Source of the DNA: Pseudovibrio denitrificans JCM 12308
GTDB taxonomy: Bacteria > Pseudomonadota > Alphaproteobacteria > Rhizobiales > Stappiaceae
DNA: 64,000 nt
Assembly: GCF_001310815.1 (NCBI RefSeq)
Contig: NZ_BAZK01000022.1
Span: 23,860 to 87,859, forward strand
Reading direction: 5' to 3'
The notes beneath the pieces were generated by a model. It ran no database searches. It was not told where the DNA came from and worked only from the letters and a program-made list of their open reading frames with translations. Positions 27,599 to 36,610 of this stretch are shown here, piece after piece (the first letter of the stretch is position 1; each line of letters begins with the position of its first letter). The translations under genes were made by a program, and so were the position numbers.

Positions 27599-28528
27599 TT
27601 AGAGGGCTTTTTCCAGTTCAGGAAGAGCCTCGAACAAGTCTGCGACCAGTCCATAATCAGCAACCTGGAAGATTGGTGCTTCTTCGTCTTTGTTGATTGC
27701 GACGATGATCTTGGAATCTTTCATACCTGCAAGGTGCTGAATTGCACCGGAAATGCCACAAGCAATGTAAAGATCAGGCGCCACAACCTTACCGGTCTGA
27801 CCAACCTGCCAATCGTTTGGTGCGTAACCAGCATCAACTGCAGCGCGGGATGCGCCGATTGCTGCGCCAAGCTTGTCAGCGACTGGGGTGATGACTTCGT
27901 TGAACTTCTCTTCAGAACCGAGAGCACGACCACCGGAGATGATGATCTTAGCGCCAGCCAGTTCAGGACGATCGGAAGCAGCGATTTCTTCACCAACGAA
28001 GGAGGAGATTGCCGGATCAGCAGAAGCTGCAGCAGCTTCAACTGGTGCGGAACCACCTTCAGCAGTTGCTGCGAAGGATGCTGTACGAACAGTCAGAACC
28101 TTCTTTGCATCTGCAGATTGTACGGTCTGGATTGCGTTGCCTGCGTAGATTGGACGTTTGAAAGTGTCCGCAGATTCAACAGCGATGATGTCAGAGATCT
28201 GCATTACGTCGAGCTTTGCAGCTACGCGTGGCAGAGTGTTCTTACCGTTGGTTGTCGCAGCAGCAACGACAGCGTCGTAGTTACCTGCGAGAGCAACAAT
28301 CAGATCGCCAACTGGTTCAGCAAGCTGATGCTCGTAAGCTGCATCGTCAGCGACGAGAACTTTAGCAACGCCGGACAGTTTGGAAGCAGCTTCAGCCGCT
28401 GCACCACAGTCTTTACCAGCAACGAGGATGTGAACGTCGCCGCCCATTTCAGCAGCTGCAGTCAGCGCTTTAGCGGTTGCTTCGTTCAATGCAGAATTTG
28501 AATGTTCAGCCACAAGAAGCGTGGTCAT
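27599..28528 (-). CDS. etfA: Electron transfer flavoprotein subunit alpha
   Basis: EtfA binds FAD and, with EtfB, carries electrons from acyl-CoA dehydrogenases to ETF:ubiquinone oxidoreductase. The 309 residues end with the FAD-binding signature: ISGGRALGSEEKF, GASRAAVDAGY, QVGQTGKVVAPDLYIACGISGAIQHLAGM and INKDEEAPIFQVADYGLVADLFE. The ATG lies 23 bp after the repaired etfB stop. Confidence 0.97.
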   Translation of the reverse strand: MTTLLVAEHSNSALNEATAKALTAAAEMGGDVHILVAGKDCGAAAEAASKLSGVAKVLVADDAAYEHQLAEPVGDLIVALAGNYDAVVAAATTNGKNTLPRVAAKLDVMQISDIIAVESADTFKRPIYAGNAIQTVQSADAKKVLTVRTASFAATAEGGSAPVEAAAASADPAISSFVGEEIAASDRPELAGAKIIISGGRALGSEEKFNEVITPVADKLGAAIGASRAAVDAGYAPNDWQVGQTGKVVAPDLYIACGISGAIQHLAGMKDSKIIVAINKDEEAPIFQVADYGLVADLFEALPELEKAL

Positions 28529-28551
28529 ATTACTAACTCCTTTGACCTGTC

Positions 28552-29300
28552 TTAGAGAACGCCAGCTTCGTTTTTGAGCTTGTCGACCAGCTCTTCAACG
28601 GAACCTACTTTGACGCCTGCCTTACGTGCTTCAGGTTCAGCAGTGTTCAGAACCTTTAGGCGAGGGGTTGCGTCTACACCGAAGTCTGCGAGAGTTTTCT
28701 CAGCAATCGGCTTCTTCTTTGCTTCATGATGTTTGGCAGAGAAGCGTAGCGAGGCTCGTTCAGACGCAGATCGGTGGTAACAATAGCTGGCATGTTCAGC
28801 TTAACAGTCTGCAGGCCGCCGTCGATTTCGCGGGTGACGTCTACAGTGTTGTCGCCAAGGTCAACCTTGGATGCGAAGGTGCCCTGTGCCCAGCCCAGAA
28901 GTGCAGCAAGCATCTGACCAGTCTGGTTGCAGTCATCATCGATGGCCTGTTTGCCAAGGATTACGAGACCTGGCTCTTCTTCCTCAACGATGCCTTTGAG
29001 AACTTTTGCAACAGCAAGCGGCTCAACGGTGTCGTCAGTCTGAACCAGAATACCGCGGTCGGCGCCCATTGCGAGGCCGGTGCGAATGGTTTCAGTTGCT
29101 TGCTTAGGGCCGATGGAAACAACAATGATCTCAGTTGCTTTGCCGGCTTCTTTTAGTCGGAGTGCCTCTTCAACGGCGATTTCGTCGAATGGGTTCATGG
29201 ACATTTTGACGTTTGCCAGTTCAACGCCAGAGCCGTCCGCCTTCACGCGAACTTTTACGTTATAGTCAACGACCCGTTTTACGGGCACGAGAATTTTCAT
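28552..29300 (-). CDS. etfB: Electron transfer flavoprotein subunit beta (frame broken once)
   Basis: EtfB pairs with EtfA and binds AMP. The N-terminal part reads MKILVPVKRVVDYNVKVRV, with VEEALRLKEAG and the VTREIDGGLQTVKLNMPAIVTTDLRLNEPRYASLPNIMK recognition region. At codon 197 the frame changes: the sequence has ATGAAGCAAAG where ATGAAGGCAAAG would give the conserved MKAKKKPIAEKTLADFGVD. Adding that one base near 28722 continues the protein to the usual end (SVEELVDKLKNEAGVL) and a stop at 28552, giving 249 residues. An intact etfA directly behind supports a sequence error. Confidence 0.93.
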
Positions 29301-29589
29301 GTTCCTAGAACCTCCACTAGAAAAACAGGGGAGTTTGCGTCGTAACCTAGTTGTTCAGACACTCTTTCCGCCGGGCTACCAGAGCCAAAAGGGAATGCAA
29401 ATTGCATTGCAATTGCGGCGACCGTAATGAGCTATTTTGGGGCTGTCAACGATCGCCTAGGGTAAATAGGTATTGGGTTTCAACCAATGTATAAGGCCTA
29501 GTGGCCTTAAGGTGAAGATAGTTGTCCATAAGTGTTGATAGTTTACCTATTCGTCAAGCACCTGTGGCCGATTTTTGATCAAAAAATCG

Positions 29590-30165
29590 CTATCTGTTTT
29601 TGCCTGCCACCCACAAAACATCGCCTTCACCCTTCAGATTTGCGTAGCGAGACGCAACAAAGAAGAGGTCAGAGAGGCGGTTGAGGTATTGCAGGGCTTG
29701 CTTGTTGACCTTCTCTTTTTGGTAGAGCGCGGCGACGAGGCGTTCTGCACGGCGAGACACTGTTCTGGCCTGGTGCAGGTATGTCGCCAGTGGTGTTCCA
29801 CCTGGTAAGACGAATGATTTCAACGGGGTAAGCTCAACATTCATCTGGTCAATTGCGTCTTCCAGAGCGCTGACCTGATTTTCTGTAATGCGGAGAGGCT
29901 CGTATCCGAGGTCTTCGCCGGTATCCGGGATTGCCAGATCGGCGCCGAGATCGAACAGGTCGTTTTGAATGCGGCCGAGCAGTTCGTCCAGCACGGGCAT
30001 CTCTTTGGATGCATGCAGGCGAACAATGCCGACAATAGAGTTGGTTTCGTCAACGGTTCCATAGGCTTCGATACGCAGATCGTGCTTTTGTCTGCGCTCG
30101 CCGCTGCCCAGAGCAGTGGTGCCGTCATCGCCAGTTTTTGTATAGATCTTATTGAGGGTGACCAT
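29590..30165 (-). CDS. Cob(I)alamin adenosyltransferase, PduO type
   Basis: This enzyme transfers adenosine from ATP to cob(I)alamin, making adenosylcobalamin. It is 191 residues. The N-terminal KIYTKTGDDGTTALGSGERRQKHDLRIEAYGTVDETNS is the ATP-binding signature of the PduO family. FVLPGGTPLATYLHQARTVSRRAERLV holds the conserved arginines, and LQYLNRLSDLFFVASRYANL is typical near the end. It is 25 bp upstream-facing from a small HIG1 gene on the same strand. The downstream etf genes are separated by about 290 bp in which I see no gene. Confidence 0.94.
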   Translation of the reverse strand: MVTLNKIYTKTGDDGTTALGSGERRQKHDLRIEAYGTVDETNSIVGIVRLHASKEMPVLDELLGRIQNDLFDLGADLAIPDTGEDLGYEPLRITENQVSALEDAIDQMNVELTPLKSFVLPGGTPLATYLHQARTVSRRAERLVAALYQKEKVNKQALQYLNRLSDLFFVASRYANLKGEGDVLWVAGKNR

Positions 30166-30189
30166 TTTCTACCGTTTCAAACCAAAAAA

Positions 30190-30384
30190 TCAGGATGTGC
30201 TTGCCAAATAAACAGATAGCATAATCAATATGATAGCCGCGAACTGCAGCAGAACGCGATATCTCATCAGCTTTTGCGAGCGATTAGGATCTCCGCCGCG
30301 CATCATGTTCCAAAGGCCGAGAGCGAGGACCAGAGCGACGGCGAGAAGGGCAATAGGAACCAGAGTGGCAACAATACCGCTCAT
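30190..30384 (-). CDS. HIG1-type twin-transmembrane small protein
   Basis: This is a 64-residue protein with two membrane helices (VATLVPIALLAVALVLALGLW and LLQFAAIILIMLSVYLA). They are linked by the basic loop MMRGGDPNRSQKLMRYRV, the pattern of alphaproteobacterial HIG1-domain proteins, whose mitochondrial relatives associate with cytochrome oxidase. The start at 30384 has GGAG upstream; a TTG four codons earlier is less likely. It is just ahead of the adenosyltransferase gene, and the pair is often linked in this group. Confidence 0.75.
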   Translation of the reverse strand: MSGIVATLVPIALLAVALVLALGLWNMMRGGDPNRSQKLMRYRVLLQFAAIILIMLSVYLASTS

Positions 30385-30426
30385 TAAAATCTCCAATCAT
30401 TGAACACCTCTTGTTGAGGCGTCGGA

Positions 30427-30963
30427 TTAATTCAGAACCACAATAGAGACATTAAGGATGGCTGCAAAGCTAACCCAAAGGAGATAGGGCAGATATAGCC
30501 ATGCTGCAAAGATTTGCGCTCTATAAAACAGGCGGAAAGTGAAAAAACTTAGCGCGAGCAAGATGATAAGGACAACGAGACCTAAAGTGGGGTTTTGCTG
30601 TCCAAAGAAAGCCCAAGACCAAATTCCGTTTAAAAACAACAGAATAACGAAAGTTATCTGAAGGCTCGTTTTTGCGGGTTTCCGGGTTGCATCATTGGTA
30701 CCAGTCTGTTGAAACTCAGTGGCCAGCCAGATGCTGATGGCAAGAAGTGTGTAAAGAACAGACCAAACCGGTGCGAAAAGCCAGTCTGGTGGATTGAAAG
30801 ATGGCTTGGTGAGGGAGGCATACCACTCCGGAATAGCCGGCGTAGTGACGATGCCGCCGTAAGCTGCTGTGGCGTAACACAAAAGTCCCCATCCAACGAG
30901 ACGACTCCAGACAACTCTGTTCTTTAACTTGGCTTTTGTGGTGTCGCTTAAGGGCACGGACAT
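30427..30963 (-). CDS. tspO: TspO/MBR family tryptophan-rich sensory protein
   Basis: This is a five-helix membrane protein of 178 residues related to the mitochondrial translocator protein, which binds porphyrins and sterols. Family motifs are KPSFNPPDWLFAPVWSVLYTLLAIS, NGIWSWAFFGQQNPTLGL, and YLPYLLWVSFAAILNVSI at the end. A TspO in Rhodobacter represses photosynthesis genes; the role here is unknown. It is divergent from the MFS gene and stands 43 bp before the HIG1 gene. Confidence 0.9.
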   Translation of the reverse strand: MSVPLSDTTKAKLKNRVVWSRLVGWGLLCYATAAYGGIVTTPAIPEWYASLTKPSFNPPDWLFAPVWSVLYTLLAISIWLATEFQQTGTNDATRKPAKTSLQITFVILLFLNGIWSWAFFGQQNPTLGLVVLIILLALSFFTFRLFYRAQIFAAWLYLPYLLWVSFAAILNVSIVVLN

Positions 30964-31086
30964 TCCTTTTGAAAGGTTTTGTGCGAAATTGCGTTTTTTA
31001 CGCTTATTTCCGCGTTGGTTTGCGTTGTTACGTCAGCGGTCAGCATAACGATGTATTAGGTGCTCTACACAGCTTGCATTTTTCTA

Positions 31087-31106
31087 AAATATCACGCTAG
31101 ATATTT
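31087..31106. promoter_or_regulatory. Inverted repeat upstream of the MFS gene
   Basis: AAATATC-acgcta-GATATTT is a perfect 7-bp inverted repeat with a 6-bp spacer. It lies 36 bp before the transporter start, in the divergent interval with tspO. It could be an operator; no regulator gene is adjacent. Confidence 0.3.
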
Positions 31107-31141
31107 ATATTAGTCGTTTCTCTCTCTTCAAAGCTTTCCCC

Positions 31142-32293
31142 ATGACACAACAAGCAGTGCTCGGTGCGCGCGATGTGAATCTTATTCGCGGCGTCTTCTT
31201 TCTTCAACCTATAGCGCTTGGCGCCTGGTTTCCACGTATCGCAGAAATTCAGCAAAGACTTCAGGTGAGTGAAGGGGAGTTTGCGCTGGCTCTGGTTGGT
31301 ATGCCGGTGGGCTTGCTGATCATGTTAATGTTCGCTGGTCGGTTGACAGAAAAGTTTGGTGCGCGTCAGCTTTTGATCATCGGCTTGTTTGCGTTCATCT
31401 GCCTGATGCCGCTTCCGACTTATGCGAGCTCCATTCTGGAACTCTTCGTGTATCTGGCTGTTGTTGGCAGTTCGCTGGCGTTTGTTGAGCTCTGCATGAA
31501 TGTGATTGCGGATAAGACGGAGCGGAAGAGTGGGCAGCTGATTATGTCTGGCTGCCATGGTTTGTGGAGCCTGGGCGTGCTGGTGGGAAGTCTGATCAGC
31601 TCCGGGTTTTCCTGGGTTGGTTATGGGCCGTCTGAGAGCATCCTGATGGTGAGTGGGATGGCGTTGTTGCCAGCGCTGTTTACTTCCTACAGTCTGACAG
31701 AAGGGCGTGAGCCTGATGTTGCTGAAAAGTCCGAGGATGGCTTCCAGATGCCAAGTGGGGCGCTGGTCGCCGTGTGTTTCTTTGCATTTGGCATCACCAT
31801 GACAGAAGGCGCGATTGCGGACTGGTCTGCGATTTATGTGACTGATCTGTTTGATCTTTCCGCTGGATATGCCGGTATTGCCTACAGCACCTTTGCGATG
31901 ATGCTGACCTTTGGCCGCCTGACGGGTGACTGGTTGCGGTCCCGTGTTGAGGTTCAGGTTGCCGCTGCAGGTATTGTTGTTCTCGCGCTCATTGGTGTTG
32001 GTATTCTGGTGTTCTCACCGAATTACGCTGTGTCTCTGCTTGGTTTTGGTCTTGTTGGCCTCGGTGTTTCCGGCGGGTTCCCACTGGCAGTGACGGCTGC
32101 TGCTGAAAAACCGGGCCGTTCTGCTGCCGCCAATGTGGGCCTGATGACTCAGATCGCGCTCGGTGGTTTCCTCGTTGGTCCGCTCGTCATCGGTTATGCG
32201 GCTGATCATCTTGGCATTCAGGGTGGCTTCATGCTGATGCTTCCTGCACTTGTGCTGAGCCTGTTTATGAGCCGGTCTCTGATTAAGCGGTGA
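31142..32293 (+). CDS. Major facilitator superfamily transporter
   Basis: This is a 383-residue transporter with about twelve predicted helices. It starts MTQQAVLGARDVNLIRGVFFLQPIALGAWFPRI, resembling the YbjJ-like group of MFS proteins (helix 1 with ALGAWFPRIAEIQQRL, then LMFAGRLTEKFGARQLL). The cytoplasmic loop between helices 6 and 7 (LTEGREPDVAEKSEDGFQMP) and FGRLTGDWLRSR match the MFS half-repeat pattern. The substrate is unknown. A GNAT gene follows 10 bp later and may be co-transcribed. Confidence 0.88.
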   Translation: MTQQAVLGARDVNLIRGVFFLQPIALGAWFPRIAEIQQRLQVSEGEFALALVGMPVGLLIMLMFAGRLTEKFGARQLLIIGLFAFICLMPLPTYASSILELFVYLAVVGSSLAFVELCMNVIADKTERKSGQLIMSGCHGLWSLGVLVGSLISSGFSWVGYGPSESILMVSGMALLPALFTSYSLTEGREPDVAEKSEDGFQMPSGALVAVCFFAFGITMTEGAIADWSAIYVTDLFDLSAGYAGIAYSTFAMMLTFGRLTGDWLRSRVEVQVAAAGIVVLALIGVGILVFSPNYAVSLLGFGLVGLGVSGGFPLAVTAAAEKPGRSAAANVGLMTQIALGGFLVGPLVIGYAADHLGIQGGFMLMLPALVLSLFMSRSLIKR

Positions 32294-32303
32294 GGGGGAT
32301 GAG

Positions 32304-32765
32304 ATGCGAGCGATAGAGATTAGGTTCCGAGGTATCCCTGCAAAGCTCACCTATAAGCTTCGTCAGCAGGTACTTTGGCCGGATTCGCCGATTGAGCGCG
32401 TTATGGTGCCGGAAGATCACCAGGCTCTTCATATCGGCGCCTTTGAAGAGGAGAATCTGATTGGCGTCGGGTCTTTCTTCTTCGATCTCCCGTCCGTGAG
32501 ACTGCGAAAGCTGGCTGTTCTGCCAGAAAAACAAGGGTGTGGTATCGGAAGCAACCTCATCCGCTTCGCAGCAAGCCAGCCCGAACTGCAAAAGGCAGAT
32601 TACATCTGGTGTGACGCAAGAAAAGACGCCGCTTCATTCTACCAACGCCTCGGTTTCCAGATTGAGGGAAATACCTTCGAGAAATTTGGTGTAAGTTACC
32701 TACGCGCCCGCGCCAAGATTGTTGAGCTGACTGGGGAAATAATTAAAGACGGCATTAGGGCTTGA
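32304..32765 (+). CDS. GNAT family N-acetyltransferase
   Basis: This is a 153-residue acetyltransferase. The acetyl-CoA-binding motif A is VRLRKLAVLPEKQGCGIGSNLIRFA. Motif B is the later ASFYQRLGFQIEGNTFEKFGVSY. The N-terminal EIRFRGIPAKLTYKLRQQVLWPDSPIE is the form seen in small-molecule acetyltransferases. The substrate is unknown. The ATG overlaps no neighbour and has GAGGGGGATGAG upstream of it, behind the MFS gene. Confidence 0.85.
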   Translation: MRAIEIRFRGIPAKLTYKLRQQVLWPDSPIERVMVPEDHQALHIGAFEEENLIGVGSFFFDLPSVRLRKLAVLPEKQGCGIGSNLIRFAASQPELQKADYIWCDARKDAASFYQRLGFQIEGNTFEKFGVSYLRARAKIVELTGEIIKDGIRA

Positions 32766-32822
32766 GAGACCATAGATTACATACACCTTAACGCGTGCGG
32801 CTATAGAGGACGTCAAAGTTTG

Positions 32823-33380
32823 CTAGGCTGAACAATCATTACTGATTTTCTCGCCAACTCGTGAGAGATTAGGAGTAAAGATGATGTGAGTGACACGTTT
32901 TCTGATCTGGGCTTGAGGAATAATTTCGTATGCCCAATCATTTTTGGCCCAATCCGCTCCAAAATCCCTGTTCACAATCAAATAATGCTCTTCGGGAATG
33001 GTAATGTCTGTTTTACCGTTTGATTGTTTGAGTGCTGCTTCTTGCCATTTAGGACTGTGAGTAAATGACTGCTCGTTAATTGCGTAAGACGTCGGAGTGA
33101 TATGAAAAATATCCCCTGAGCTTGCGCTAACTTGACGAACGTAAAAAGCCTTTTTCTCCAAGGATCTAAAAAAGACAACATCGCCAACACATGCGTTGTT
33201 ACCTTTCATTTGTAAATAAACAGAACGAGGTTCCAGACCCGTAAGCGTTTTGTCGAAGCTGGTTGGAAGAGTGTCGTAGAAACGGCCAAGAAGCATTAGA
33301 GCACCAAAGAAGGCAATCCAAGGTGTGATGCCAAGCAGGTTTTCTCGTAGAAAAAATCCAGAGTCTTTCTCAGATGACAT
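32823..33380 (-). CDS. Degenerate S26 signal peptidase-like membrane protein
   Basis: This is a 185-residue protein with one N-terminal membrane helix (about 18-33). It then shows a pattern like the S26/TraF peptidase fold: TGLEPRSVYL aligns with the catalytic TPSMPRGLY box, VGDVVFFR with the GDxV strand, YVRQVSASSGDIF with the KRxxxxPGD box, and NRDFGADWAKNDWAYEIIP with the last conserved box. By this eye alignment the nucleophile serine is Leu49 and the general-base lysine is Arg82, so it should lack peptidase activity. It is the last gene of a three-gene operon behind a TPR-membrane protein and an AAA ATPase. ATG at 33380 has GAGGTGG upstream. Confidence 0.6.
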   Translation of the reverse strand: MSSEKDSGFFLRENLLGITPWIAFFGALMLLGRFYDTLPTSFDKTLTGLEPRSVYLQMKGNNACVGDVVFFRSLEKKAFYVRQVSASSGDIFHITPTSYAINEQSFTHSPKWQEAALKQSNGKTDITIPEEHYLIVNRDFGADWAKNDWAYEIIPQAQIRKRVTHIIFTPNLSRVGEKISNDCSA

Positions 33381-33390
33381 GATGCCCACC

Positions 33391-34333
33391 TCAATAGTTT
33401 TTGAGTCTAACAGCTTTTTGGCTCGGAAATAGAGAAGTTAAAATCTTAGGAGATGCTGCAACGATAGTGATTGCAGATGCTAAGACGTACCATGCAGTTG
33501 TGTTATCCAAAAACTGAAGGCCTGTCGCTCTGGAGATCAACTGAGACCAAATTTGAATGATGTCTGCCGCATAAAACATAGTAACAATCAAAAACAGCAT
33601 TGCGAAACTTGCAGCGCTGTAAGCTCGTATAACTGAAAAAACCAGGAACACTCCTACCATAAAAAAAACAGGAGGCAGATACAGAAAGGAAACTTGCCCA
33701 GTAAACAAAACGCAGGTGTGCTTTGTTGAAACTTAGTGCAAAGGCTTGGCTTGCATACTTCCGACATTTTGAAGGACGAACGAGGAGAAAACTATTGATT
33801 GCAAGTGCGGTGTTTAGTTCTACATCATCCGGAAGGTCAGGTTGAGCTTGTTCCATCAGAGACTGAGCGCGGAATGCATCATCAACTTTGTATAATGCAA
33901 TTCCGAAATTTCTTTTCAGTAGTGGAGTCTTTGGCTCTCCTATTAGTTTGTTAAGTGATTTACGCGCTTCAGACGCTTTTCCCTTAATAGCGTTTAGCGC
34001 AAATGACATGGCTTTGTGATGGTTTTCTAAATGCGGAAAATCGCGCTTGTAGTCTTGGTAGACTTTAGCTGCCTCTTTTTTCTTCTTTAGACGTAGCAAT
34101 GCCCAGAACTCGCACTCACGGATATCATAATCGTCAGGCAAAATTGCCAGAGCTTCATGAGTGATTTTGAGAGCTGCTTTGTAGTTTTCAGCTTGCATCT
34201 CAATCTGGATGCGAAAGCTCCAGAATGGCGAAAATGACGGGAGCTCTTCAAGCAACTCCTCTGCAATTTGGCGCGCGCTATCGAAGTTTCCTGCATCCAG
34301 TAAGGCTTTGGCTGTGTTGAGTGATGCGGCCAT
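33391..34333 (-). CDS. TPR-repeat protein with C-terminal membrane domain (frame changes at an A8 tract)
   Basis: Residues 1-210 are alpha-helical TPR-like repeats (NTAKALLDAGNFDSARQIAEELLEELP, then ENYKAALKITHEALAILPDDYDIRECEFWALL). After LSFNKAHLRF the protein becomes hydrophobic. At an eight-base A run (33661-33668, T's on the coding strand) the open frame turns into a Cys- and Arg-rich nonsense tail. With seven bases the frame continues as MVGVFLVFSVIRAYSAASFAMLFLIV, three likely helices, to a stop at 33391, giving 313 residues. The start is 2 bp after the AAA ATPase stop with GAGGTAAAG as ribosome binding site. The run could be a sequencing slip or a phase-variable tract. Confidence 0.65.
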
Positions 34334-34335
34334 CT

Positions 34336-35514
34336 TTACCTCGCATATTTTTTCAAGAAACTAGCTAGATCGTCATACATGCCATTTTCGTTAGCGTATT
34401 TTGCGAAACTACGTGCTTGCCCAAGCCATTCACCAACAGTCGACTTGACCTCATAAAAAGCTTCTTTGAAATGTTCGTTCGAGAGTGGCCTTAGATCTTC
34501 AGAGGAAGAACTCTCTTCGATAGCGATATCAATTGCCGTATCAACGAGTGCTGACAGATCAGCTCCTGAAAAGCCTGAACTATTTTCGATGATCGGCTTT
34601 GTGTCTAAGCCCTTCTCGACTGGCCGATCTTGAAGTAAGCGAGCCAGAATGAATTTTCGGGCAACGCGGTCTGGTGGTGGTACAAAGATCGTGCGATCAA
34701 AACGTCCAGGGCGTCGGAAAGCTGAATCTAAAGACCACGGCACATTGGTAGCACCAAGGAACAGTACGCCTTCGTTATCTTCCTGAAAACCATCCATCTC
34801 TGTTAGTAGTGCAGAAACTGTCGTGTTGACTTTAGCGCTACTTTCAAACTGCCGTTTTTGAGCTAATGCCTCCACTTCGTCAAAGAACAAAACAACGGGC
34901 CTGTTGTTTCTTGCATCTTCGAAAAGCTGCTTTATGCGCTTTTCCGCATTCCCAACAAACTGATCCAAAATATCAGCTGCATTTACATTGACGAATTGCG
35001 CGTTGCATTCACTGGCTAACGCTCTTGCAAGCATAGTTTTCCCGCAGCCCGGAGGGCCGTACATCAGGACGCCCCCACCCGCTTTCCGTTTAAAGCGGGA
35101 GAACAAAGCTCTTTTATTCTGAAAAGGATTGATGATTTTTCGGCGCACCTGCTTCTTTACGTCTTCAAGGCCTCCGACATCGTTGAATGTAATACCTTTT
35201 GGAGAAAGCTGCTGTATTTCGTCTTGAGTGTTCAGTGGGATGACATTTGTTGCGGGTGCTTTCGCAAGTGGAGGTTCCCATTTCTCTCCAAGTTCGGGCG
35301 AGCCTGCTTCACGAAGAAGGGTTGCAGCTTTTTCTCGAATTGCTTGGTCTAGGACTTGATCTGTATCGATGCTGCCAAGTGTTTCGATTATGATACCGCT
35401 ATCGGGTGATTGCTCGAGCAGAATTAATACAGCCCTGAGGCTTCCGACAGAGTTTGGGTTTTGCTGCCAAATTTCTATAAGGGGCTGAATTTCTTCAGAT
35501 AAACTTTGGCTCAC
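34336..35514 (-). CDS. AAA+ ATPase of the Vps4/katanin-like (meiotic clade) type
   Basis: This protein of 392 residues has a helical N-terminal region of about 105 residues, then a single AAA module: FNDVGGLEDVKKQV, Walker A GPPGCGKT (153-160), pore loop DQFVGNAEKRIKQLF with an aromatic residue, Walker B VVLFFDEVEAL (207-217), sensor GATN, and the second region of homology FRRPGRFDR with arginine fingers. A C-terminal segment (TVGEWLGQARSFAKYANENGMYDDL) extends the lid as in Vps4-like proteins. It starts with GTG behind GAGG. It heads a tight operon with a TPR-membrane protein and an S26-like protein. The function is unknown; remodelling of a membrane protein complex is a guess. Confidence 0.88.
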   Translation of the reverse strand: MSQSLSEEIQPLIEIWQQNPNSVGSLRAVLILLEQSPDSGIIIETLGSIDTDQVLDQAIREKAATLLREAGSPELGEKWEPPLAKAPATNVIPLNTQDEIQQLSPKGITFNDVGGLEDVKKQVRRKIINPFQNKRALFSRFKRKAGGGVLMYGPPGCGKTMLARALASECNAQFVNVNAADILDQFVGNAEKRIKQLFEDARNNRPVVLFFDEVEALAQKRQFESSAKVNTTVSALLTEMDGFQEDNEGVLFLGATNVPWSLDSAFRRPGRFDRTIFVPPPDRVARKFILARLLQDRPVEKGLDTKPIIENSSGFSGADLSALVDTAIDIAIEESSSSEDLRPLSNEHFKEAFYEVKSTVGEWLGQARSFAKYANENGMYDDLASFLKKYAR

Positions 35515-35739
35515 GAACGCCTCATGTAATTAAATGTAATAAGAAATATTTCGATAGAAATACAGATATTTGCGAGTTGGTAAGTTTTGATCTTAAAATA
35601 AGCTAAAGCAAGAATATAGTCTTAAACTGGATCGAGTTGATTATCCCGTCCTATCAAAAATTATAATTTCATGATGATTGATGTGATTGTTTATACGAAG
35701 AGTTTTGCTGCTATTTAATCAGCTGTTTCTTCGATCATT

Positions 35740-36590
35740 TCACTCCTCCGACTTCGCTGAGCTTCTCAGGATTACGTCTACCAGTGATGTTGGGAGGATG
35801 CGGCGGAGGAAGCCCATGATGTGGGTTGGGGTGGTGACGTAGTAGCGGGCCTTTGCCTTTGGGGCTTCGATGGCGTGGGTCAGTTTTTTGACTACGGCAT
35901 CGGGTTGAAGCTTGAACTTTGTGGTGCCGCCTTTGGTGAGCATGGTGAGGCGGCGGTTGTAGCTTTCGCGGAAATGGGAGGCGTTTTTGGCGTCCTCGCC
36001 GATCTCCTTGAAGAACATTTTGACGGCGGTTTTGGAGAACTCGGTTTGAATCGGACCCGGTTCGATCAAGGAAACCTGTATGCCTGAGCCATGCAGTTCC
36101 AGCCGCAGGGTGTCTGTGTAGCCTTCCAGTGCAAACTTGGTGGCGTTGTAGGCGCCGCGGTAGTCCATGGCGACGAGGCCGAGGATGGAAGAGCACTGCA
36201 CGATGCGGCCGTGACCTTGCTTTCGCATCACCGGAATGACAAGGCGTGTCAATTCGTGCCAGCCGAAGAAGTTGGTTTCAAACTGGCGGCGCAAGGCATC
36301 TGTCGGAAGATCCTCAACAGCGCCGGGAAGGCCATAGGCACCGTTGTTGAAGAGGGCATCCAGGCGGCCGCCTGTGAGTTCCAGAACTGACTCAACTGCG
36401 GACTGAATAGATTCGGTATCGCAATAATCTAAATGAAAGGCGTCAAAGCTTCTGAGCGCAGGCGTTCTGCGTCCTCGGGTTTGCGACAGGTGGGAAAGAC
36501 CTGCCAGCCTCTGTCTCTCAAAATGTGTGCAGCGGCATAGCCAATGCCGGTAGAACATCCGGTGATGAGGATGGAGCGTTTGTCTTTCAC
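35740..36590 (-). CDS. Short-chain dehydrogenase/reductase (frame broken once)
   Basis: This is an SDR of about 283 residues. The N-terminal cofactor site SILITGCSTGIGYAAAH and FPTCRKPEDAERL are in one frame. From DAFHLDYCDTESIQ onward, with the NNGAYGLPGAVEDLP motif, catalytic Ser in IVQCSSILGLVAM and YNATKFALEGYTD, they are in another. Restoring one base near 36449 (GAAGGC instead of GAAGC, giving SEGFDAFH) joins them. The likely start is a GTG at 36590. It is followed upstream by a ubiquinone hydroxylase gene on the same strand, 20 bp away. The substrate is unknown. Confidence 0.85.
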
Positions 36591-36610
36591 GTGTATGACC
36601 TAGAGCAGAA

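Noticed and set aside
36583..36598. parS-like sequence around TTTCACGTG
   Set aside because: Only one half matches the parS palindrome, and it overlaps the start of an SDR gene.
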